From: an uncultured Bacteroidales bacterium
Lineage (GTDB): Bacteria > Bacteroidota > Bacteroidia > Bacteroidales > Paludibacteraceae
Direction of reading: 5' to 3'
Length of the DNA: 64,000 nucleotides
NCBI GenBank assembly: GCA_903911085.1
Contig: CAIWCC010000084.1
Coordinates: forward strand, 111,831-175,830
This document shows positions 59,272-64,000 of this stretch, piece by piece. The translations under genes were made by a program, and so were the position numbers. How positions within the stretch are numbered: the first letter of the stretch is position 1; each line of letters opens with the position of its first letter. The notes beneath the pieces were generated by a model that was given only the letters and a program-made list of their open reading frames with translations, had not been told where the DNA came from and ran no database searches.

Positions 59272-59528
59272 TACTGTTAATTCTCAATACAATAATTACT
59301 GGAAAAGTAAGAAATATAAATTGGCTTATATGAGCTGCTGCGATGCTCGCTATTGTCGTTTTGGCTTGTTTATTAGTGCTTTTATGCGTCGTTTTCTAAC
59401 AGTCAATCAGATGTCGGGTAGAAATTATTGCTCTCAAAGTGCCAATATATACAAACTAAAGTAAGTTCTTTTCTTGAATATATAAAGTTAATTGTGAAAT
59501 CAAATCTTCAATATTTAATCTCAATTTT

Positions 59529-59726
59529 ATGAAAACGAGTAACAAAATGCTATTGGGATTATTTGCTCTGATAGTTTTGGCTATGCTGATAGTAAATATA
59601 ATCTATAAAATTAAAATTGACAAAAAACGAGAAGCCAAAGATAAGATTGAAACTGTAATTTCAACAGATTCTACCAAGAATGTAGCTGATAGTTTAGCAA
59701 TGGATTCTGCTGTGCTCAATCAATAA
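59529..59726 (+). CDS. Small single-span membrane protein
   Basis: 65 residues: an N-terminal membrane helix (about 8-27, LGLFALIVLAMLIVNIIY) followed by a charged, serine/aspartate-rich tail. The start resembles that of the longer DUF2807-type proteins often found near such ABC genes, so it may be a shortened relative. Function unknown. Confidence 0.5.
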   Translation: MKTSNKMLLGLFALIVLAMLIVNIIYKIKIDKKREAKDKIETVISTDSTKNVADSLAMDSAVLNQ

Positions 59727-59743
59727 AATTAAAATATGATTCT

Positions 59744-59998
59744 ATGAGCCATAAGCCAACATTGTATTTTTGTCTTTTAATGGATATTATTGGTGCTGCC
59801 ACTTACTTTTTGCCTGGGTTAGGTGAATGGTTCGATTTCCTTTGGGCGCCATTTTCTGCTTTTGTTTTTTACAGAAGTTTTGGAGGAAAGTTTGGCCGAA
59901 TTGGTGGCTTAGTAAGTTTTGCTGAAGAAATCTTGCCTTTTACGGACGTTTTTCCAACATTTACTTTGGGTTATATATTCAAAAGATTCAGTAAATAA
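59744..59998 (+). CDS. Small conserved membrane protein
   Basis: 84 residues. Two to three hydrophobic helices with a conserved look (PTLYFCLLMDIIGAATYF, WAPFSAFVFYRSFGGKFG, EEILPFTDVFPTFTLGY). I know this pattern from small uncharacterised membrane proteins of Bacteroidota. It starts 17 bases after the preceding small gene. Confidence 0.6.
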   Translation: MSHKPTLYFCLLMDIIGAATYFLPGLGEWFDFLWAPFSAFVFYRSFGGKFGRIGGLVSFAEEILPFTDVFPTFTLGYIFKRFSK

Positions 59999-60030
59999 TG
60001 ATTATTCTATAGATGGAAGTGCTTTTTTGT

Positions 60031-60293
60031 GGTTATTTCTTTTTTTTTGAGGTGCTATTGTATTTTTTTTTGTGAACCTTTGTGTTGATTTTTTGTGTTT
60101 CTTTGTGGTATAGCTATTACACAAAATTAGCTACGCTGACCGTTGGTTCACAAAAGAACCCACTACCTGATAGCTATCGAGGGACACTAAGTTTAAAAAT
60201 TGAAGAAACAGAAAATGAATAATCTAATATCATTCTAAGCAGAATAATTCGATGAATAATTGAATTAATAGCACCTCAAAAAAAGAAATAACC
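60031..60293. mobile_element. 263-bp segment bounded by 27-29 bp inverted repeats
   Basis: The left arm at 60031-60059 (GGTTATTTC, T run, GAGGTGCTATT) matches the reverse complement of the right arm at 60267-60293 except for two extra T. Inside, GTGAACC near 60073 and GGTTCAC near 60144 form a second inverted pair, and there is TTTGTG-rich simple sequence. No open frame. It looks like a small non-autonomous insertion. Confidence 0.55.
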
Positions 60294-60318
60294 TTTTTTG
60301 TACTTATTTTATAAAATA

Positions 60319-60368
60319 AAAACAGCTCTCAAAACAGATTCAAATTCTGTTTTGTGGGCTGTTTTTTA
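60319..60368. terminator. Terminator between the small membrane genes and rny
   Basis: AACAGC...CAAAACAGA pairs with TCTGTTTTG...GCTGTT around TTCAAA, giving a long stem with T tracts on both strands. It serves the convergent genes. Confidence 0.85.
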
Positions 60369-60384
60369 TTTGTTTCTGGAATTA

Positions 60385-61905
60385 TTATTTAGCATAACTT
60401 ACTGCTCTCGTTTCACGAATTACAGTAATTTTTACTTGACCAGGATATGTCATTTCGTCTTGAACTCTTTTTGCAATGTCGAATGATAAAAGTTCTGTTT
60501 CTTTATCGTCAATTTTGTCGGCGCCTACAATTACTCTAAGTTCACGACCTGCCTGTATAGCGTATGTTTTTAGAACGCCAGGATACGAAAGAGCCAATGC
60601 TTCTAAGTCGTTGAGACGTTTTACATAAGCTTCCACAATTTCACGACGAGCACCTGGACGTGCACCCGAAATAGCATCACAAACTTGAACAATTGGAGCA
60701 ATTAAAGTCTCCATTTCCACTTCATCGTGGTGAGCACCAATAGCATTACAAATATCTGGTTTCTCTTTGTATTTTTCGGCCAATCGCATACCCAAAATAG
60801 CGTGTGGTAATTCTGGTTCATCATCGGCCACTTTTCCAATATCATGTAGCAGACCTGCACGTTTAGCTTTTTTCGGATTTAGTCCTAACTCAGCTGCCAT
60901 AGTAGCGCAAAGATTTGCAGTTTCGCGTGAGTGTTGCAGCAAATTTTGTCCGTACGACGAACGATATTTCATTTTACCTACCAATCGGATTAGCTCTGGA
61001 TGTAGACCATGAATTCCTAAATCTATAGTGGTACGTTTACCAATTTCAACAATTTCTTCTTCTACTTGTTTGCGAACTTTGGTTACTACCTCTTCAATTC
61101 GTGCTGGATGTATACGTCCATCGGTAACTAATTGGTGCAGTGACAAGCGTGCTATTTCACGGCGCACAGGGTCAAATGCCGAAAGTACAATTGCTTCGGG
61201 AGTATCATCTACAACGATTTCAACTCCAGTTGCGGCTTCTAAAGCACGAATATTTCGTCCTTCTCTACCAATAATTCGTCCTTTTATTTCGTCCGATTCA
61301 ATGTGAAAAACAGTTACTGAGTTTTCAATAGCAGTTTCAGTAGCAATGCGTTGAATGCTTTGCACAATGATTTTTTTAGCTTCTTTGTTGGCAGTCATTT
61401 TGGCTTCTTCCATAATGTCGTTGACAAATGACATAGCCTCAGTTTTAGCCTCTTCTTTTAGAGCTTCTATTAATCGTTCTTTAGCTTGTTCGGCCGATAA
61501 CCCAGAAATTGTTTCGAGTTGAACTTGAGCTTGATGGCTCATGTGTTCTAATTCTTTTTTCTTAATTTCCAGCACGTTTAATTGGTGCTCATTTTGTTCT
61601 TTTAAAGCATCTACTTCGTTTACCTTGCGTTGCACATCGCCTTGTTTTTGGTTCAGTTGCATCTCTTTTTGTTGCAGCCTATTTTCAATTGCTTGAATTT
61701 TTGCATTTCGTTCTTGAACCTGTTGCTCGTGTTCTGCTTTTAGTCCAATAAATTTTTCTTTAACTTCTATAAGTTTGTTTTTTTTAAGTAGTTCGGCCTC
61801 TGCCTCAGCTTTTTGTAACGCACCTTTGTTGACTACTCGCAATAGAGCGAAAGAACCCCCAGCGCCTGCAATTAATGCAATCAATCCGATTATTATGGTT
61901 TCCAT
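60385..61905 (-). CDS. rny: Ribonuclease Y
   Basis: 506 residues. An N-terminal membrane anchor (about 3-22), a long coiled coil (25-190), a KH RNA-binding domain ([19 protein letters not shown], near 215) and an HD metal-dependent nuclease domain ([12 protein letters not shown]). This endonuclease at the membrane starts mRNA decay. Length is normal. It is the last gene of the group zapA-rny on this strand, with a structured spacer in front. Confidence 0.94.
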   Translation of the reverse strand: METIIIGLIALIAGAGGSFALLRVVNKGALQKAEAEAELLKKNKLIEVKEKFIGLKAEHEQQVQERNAKIQAIENRLQQKEMQLNQKQGDVQRKVNEVDALKEQNEHQLNVLEIKKKELEHMSHQAQVQLETISGLSAEQAKERLIEALKEEAKTEAMSFVNDIMEEAKMTANKEAKKIIVQSIQRIATETAIENSVTVFHIESDEIKGRIIGREGRNIRALEAATGVEIVVDDTPEAIVLSAFDPVRREIARLSLHQLVTDGRIHPARIEEVVTKVRKQVEEEIVEIGKRTTIDLGIHGLHPELIRLVGKMKYRSSYGQNLLQHSRETANLCATMAAELGLNPKKAKRAGLLHDIGKVADDEPELPHAILGMRLAEKYKEKPDICNAIGAHHDEVEMETLIAPIVQVCDAISGARPGARREIVEAYVKRLNDLEALALSYPGVLKTYAIQAGRELRVIVGADKIDDKETELLSFDIAKRVQDEMTYPGQVKITVIRETRAVSYAK

Positions 61906-61961
61906 TTTGTAAATTTAAAGTATATAATTATTAATTTGTAAATAAATTAGTGTTTAGTAAA

Positions 61962-62040
61962 CAAAAAAAAAGCATTAGCATTGAAAAGAACAAATACTTC
62001 ACTTCTAAAAGTGACATCTTTGGGCTAAACAACGTAATGC
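61962..62040 (-). ncRNA. Structured element between zapA and rny: compound terminator or small RNA 3' end
   Basis: On the minus strand GCATTACGTTG (62040-62030) pairs with CAATGCTAATGC (61983-61972) with one bulge. Between them is a perfect hairpin TCACTT-TTAG-AAGTGA (62014-61999), and nine T follow directly (61971-61963). It starts 28 bases after the zapA stop. It may be the zapA terminator or a small RNA of about 80 nt. zapA is next to 6S RNA in other phyla, but I cannot show 6S features. Confidence 0.5.
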
Positions 62041-62068
62041 GGAAATAATGTAAAAAAAAACGAAATGC

Positions 62069-62368
62069 TTAATATTGTTCTTTGGTAAACAATGCTTTTA
62101 ATTCATCATCCAAAGATTGAATTTTTTCAGCCATTGGTACTGTATCCTCATTGAATTCTTGTTTCGACACAATGACGGCAATTTGAAATGCCACCATAAT
62201 TAGGATTTCTTCGGTTGGGCGTTGACTGTAAAGTCTTTGGTACTTAGCTATATAAGTAACTACCATTTTTTCGGCTCTCCTATACAATTCCTCGTCCTTA
62301 CGAGCAATACTTAGTGGCATTCTAAATCCACTAATTTGTACATTTATTGTTAAATTATCGTCTTTCAT
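62069..62368 (-). CDS. zapA: Cell division protein ZapA-like
   Basis: 99 residues. ZapA fold: short beta strands (LTINVQISGFRMPLSIAR), a helix with ELYRRAEKMV, and a C-terminal coiled coil ending in SLDDELKALF. ZapA cross-links FtsZ filaments at the division ring. It is preceded by a small coiled-coil protein with a 5-base gap. zapA, this partner and rny are usual neighbours in Bacteroidota. Confidence 0.8.
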   Translation of the reverse strand: MKDDNLTINVQISGFRMPLSIARKDEELYRRAEKMVVTYIAKYQRLYSQRPTEEILIMVAFQIAVIVSKQEFNEDTVPMAEKIQSLDDELKALFTKEQY

Positions 62369-62373
62369 ACGCT

Positions 62374-62667
62374 CTAATCATCCAAAAGCGCTAAACATTT
62401 GTCAATTTCCCGCACCATCTTGCTAATTTTTTGTTTAGAATCATTTCGTTCAGCTTCTGTGCCTCCCAAATTTTTTGCAATTTGCAAATGGTCGTAATTT
62501 TTCCTGAGCTCCAAAATTTCTTGATGAGCATGCATTAAATCCGTTTGTTTACGGTCTAAATCTGCTTTCATCCTTTTATTTTGTTCTTGTAATGATTTAT
62601 ACTCCGAAATTAATTTTCGCAGTCTTTTCTCAAATGCGCTGATAAGTTCTTCGTACTTGTTTTTCAT
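62374..62667 (-). CDS. Small coiled-coil protein upstream of zapA
   Basis: 97 residues, almost all coiled coil (LISAFEKRLRKLISEYKSLQ, KADLDRKQTDLMHAHQEIL) and ending in a short acidic tail (IDKCLALLDD). It resembles ZapB-like partners in form, not in a provable sequence relation. Translationally close to zapA (5 bases), so a division role is likely. Confidence 0.6.
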   Translation of the reverse strand: MKNKYEELISAFEKRLRKLISEYKSLQEQNKRMKADLDRKQTDLMHAHQEILELRKNYDHLQIAKNLGGTEAERNDSKQKISKMVREIDKCLALLDD

Positions 62668-62686
62668 ATTTCAAAAAAAATCCTCA

Positions 62687-62694
62687 CAAAAATA
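62687..62694 (-). promoter_or_regulatory. -7 element of the zapA unit
   Basis: Minus-strand TATTTTTG, 20 bases before the ATG at 62667; no good -33. Weak. Confidence 0.35.
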
Positions 62695-62766
62695 CGCTTT
62701 TGCTTTCAATTAATAAAATTTTTTTGTTTTTTTTCTAAATATTCGCACATAAACATTTTTCAAAAG

Positions 62767-63525
62767 TCATTTTTTATTCCGTTTACGTGTTAAATCTAAT
62801 AATCCGTTGATAATTGTAAGTGGATGTGCTGGATTTCCAGGTATGTACAAGTCTACTTTGTATTTGTCCAAGAAGCTACGATCTATGGATGGGCTTCCAG
62901 CAAAAATGCCACCGCTTATCGCATCTGTTCCTACCAATACAATTATTTTGGGTTCGGGTGTTGCATTGTAGCAAATTTCTACCGCTTGGGCCATGTTTTT
63001 TGTTATTGGACCTGTAATAACTATACCATCTGCATGGCGGGGCGATGCCACAAATTCAATTCCATAACGGCTCATATCAAATTGTACATTGTTGGACGCA
63101 CCAAGTTCCCACTCGCAACTATTATCACCACCGGCCGAAATTTGACGAAGTTTGAGCGATTTGCCCAAAACCCGATGTATTTCTTTGCGTACAGTGTCAG
63201 GATTTACTTCAATCTGTTTGTCATCACCTGCTTTTACTATCAACCGATTACGTTCATTGCTCGAAATTTTGTAATCTTTTGTAAATGTAATTTTTGTAGG
63301 ATACTGCATTGCACATTCTCCACAAAAGGTACATTTTCCAAGATCAATACTTAACGGATTATTTGAAATAGCATTTGTTGGGCATAACTCTATCAACTCC
63401 GTTTCGTTTACTATTTCATTGCTAATTATTGGGCGACCTCTGAAAATACCTGGCACATCAACCGTTGTTGGATCTGGAATATATTGTTTACCTTGATGCA
63501 ATACAATTTTTATATTTTCAAGCAT
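62767..63525 (-). CDS. Ferredoxin-fused relative of the group 4 [NiFe] hydrogenase/complex I small subunit, cluster ligands mostly lost
   Basis: 252 residues. Residues 40-75 are a ferredoxin-type unit with Cys 48 (LCPTNAI), 65, 68 and 71 (CTFCGEC), enough for one [4Fe-4S] cluster. Residues 125-245 align with HycG/EchC/NuoB: FVASPRHADGIVITGPIT, ISGGIF, VDLYIPG. The four usual cluster cysteines should lie in CxxC, GxC and PGCP. Here they read D134-N-S-C137, D201 and N231, so only Cys 137 remains. The protein could belong to the energy-converting hydrogenase-related (Ehr) group, which has lost metal ligands. No other subunit is in the window; none lies in the 475 bases upstream. Confidence 0.75.
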   Translation of the reverse strand: MLENIKIVLHQGKQYIPDPTTVDVPGIFRGRPIISNEIVNETELIELCPTNAISNNPLSIDLGKCTFCGECAMQYPTKITFTKDYKISSNERNRLIVKAGDDKQIEVNPDTVRKEIHRVLGKSLKLRQISAGGDNSCEWELGASNNVQFDMSRYGIEFVASPRHADGIVITGPITKNMAQAVEICYNATPEPKIIVLVGTDAISGGIFAGSPSIDRSFLDKYKVDLYIPGNPAHPLTIINGLLDLTRKRNKK

Positions 63526-64000
63526 GTTCTTTTTTGTTTGATAAATGATTTATAAATAAGCTTTTTTCTTATGAAAAGATTATTTTAATTGATATCGATA
63601 TTGGCTGATAATAAGTATTATATGTTTTCAGTTTTAGCTCTCGAATTTCGCCGATATACAAAAAAATAGATATAAACCCAATTGAGCATAAAACAAATGC
63701 AAAGATATATCATTTGTTTTGAATATGTGATAACTGATTTGTAATAAGTAAGAGGAAGAAAACAATGTCGTATTATTGTATTAAAAATAAAAAGAATGGA
63801 ACGCGGATAAACGCTGATTGAGCGGATAAAAAAACGGATTTAAATTATCTCTTGTAGGTCGATGACCGTTGGTTCCGATAAATCGGCATCGAAGATCAAC
63901 GTAGTTAATGATTTTCAATAGTTTCGGTATTATCAGTCATGTTTACATGACTTAAATCAGTTCTCAATCCGTTTAATTATTATTCGTATTTATCCGCTAA
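63526..64000. repeat. Gene-free end of window with GCGGATAAA-type inverted repeat
   Basis: No gene. From 63800 the sequence GCGGATAAACGCTGATTGAG is answered at the window end by a related inverse copy (TTTATCCGC at 63989-63998, AATCCGTTTAA near 63967). GACCGTTGGTTC at about 63862 also occurs at about 60138 inside the IR-bounded segment. It looks like another small intergenic repeat element, cut by the window end. Confidence 0.45.

Noticed and set aside
62824..63354. 176-residue frame opposite the hydrogenase-like gene
   Set aside because: Antisense shadow, with composition typical of reversed coding DNA.

Overview
The window is chromosomal DNA of a member of the Bacteroidota, probably Bacteroidales-like; the species cannot be read from the sequence. 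Evidence: a type IX secretion (T9SS) sorting domain, Bacteroidota-type promoters (TTTG, then TAnnTTTG about 20 bases later), DUF4783, DUF5686 and carboxypeptidase-regulatory-like proteins, a eukaryote/archaeal-type prolyl-tRNA synthetase, and a Kdo pathway for lipopolysaccharide. Base composition is AT-rich and the intergenic repeats are typical of the phylum. No tRNA, rRNA, CRISPR array or integrase was seen.

Region 1 (1-15.5 kb) is accessory. It starts with the end of a tail-fibre-like protein, then a small T9SS-sorted protein and a 2182-residue SpvB/RHS polymorphic toxin with a small membrane protein behind it as candidate immunity. What follows is a graveyard and store of toxin/immunity modules: an orphan toxin tail with a secreted candidate immunity protein, a second RHS protein whose head is missing, two paralogous candidate immunity proteins separated by an orphan copy of the RHS C-terminal tail, and a last orphan tail. 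Three direct copies of a 220-250 bp element with inverted ends and internal hairpins (called a MITE-like element here) sit at the joints. Its ends supply the stop codons of the truncated upstream frames and the apparent start of the headless RHS gene.

Region 2 (15.5-19.5 kb) holds two tandem lipoprotein/TPR/transmembrane/HTH regulator paralogs and a small STAS/SpoIIAA-like protein.

Region 3 (20-63.5 kb) is mostly housekeeping: potassium uptake (trkA-trkH), a TerC/Alx protein, a CPA2 antiporter, a DUF5686 outer-membrane protein, upp, an ArsG/CcdA-like permease, an acetate transporter, a pentapeptide-repeat protein, a patatin, rlmH with an NtrY-like histidine kinase, nadC, a cold-shock protein, an esterase and an ArgE-like M20 peptidase, a radical SAM/SPASM protein, kdsD and a kdsA-kdsC fusion (arabinose-5-phosphate synthesis through to Kdo), a GH16-fold protein that has lost its catalytic residues, a LOG protein, gyrB, a lipid kinase, argC, proS, an ABC transporter, rny, zapA and a cluster-poor relative of the group 4 hydrogenase/complex I small subunit.

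The most notable items are the modular toxin locus with its mobile element, the kdsA-kdsC fusion whose linker is an intergenic-type repeat, the radical SAM gene whose iron-sulfur motif lies upstream of the first ATG and coincides with a terminator-like hairpin, the hydrogenase-like subunit missing three of four cluster ligands, two copies of a four-hairpin repeat, and a structured candidate RNA between zapA and rny.
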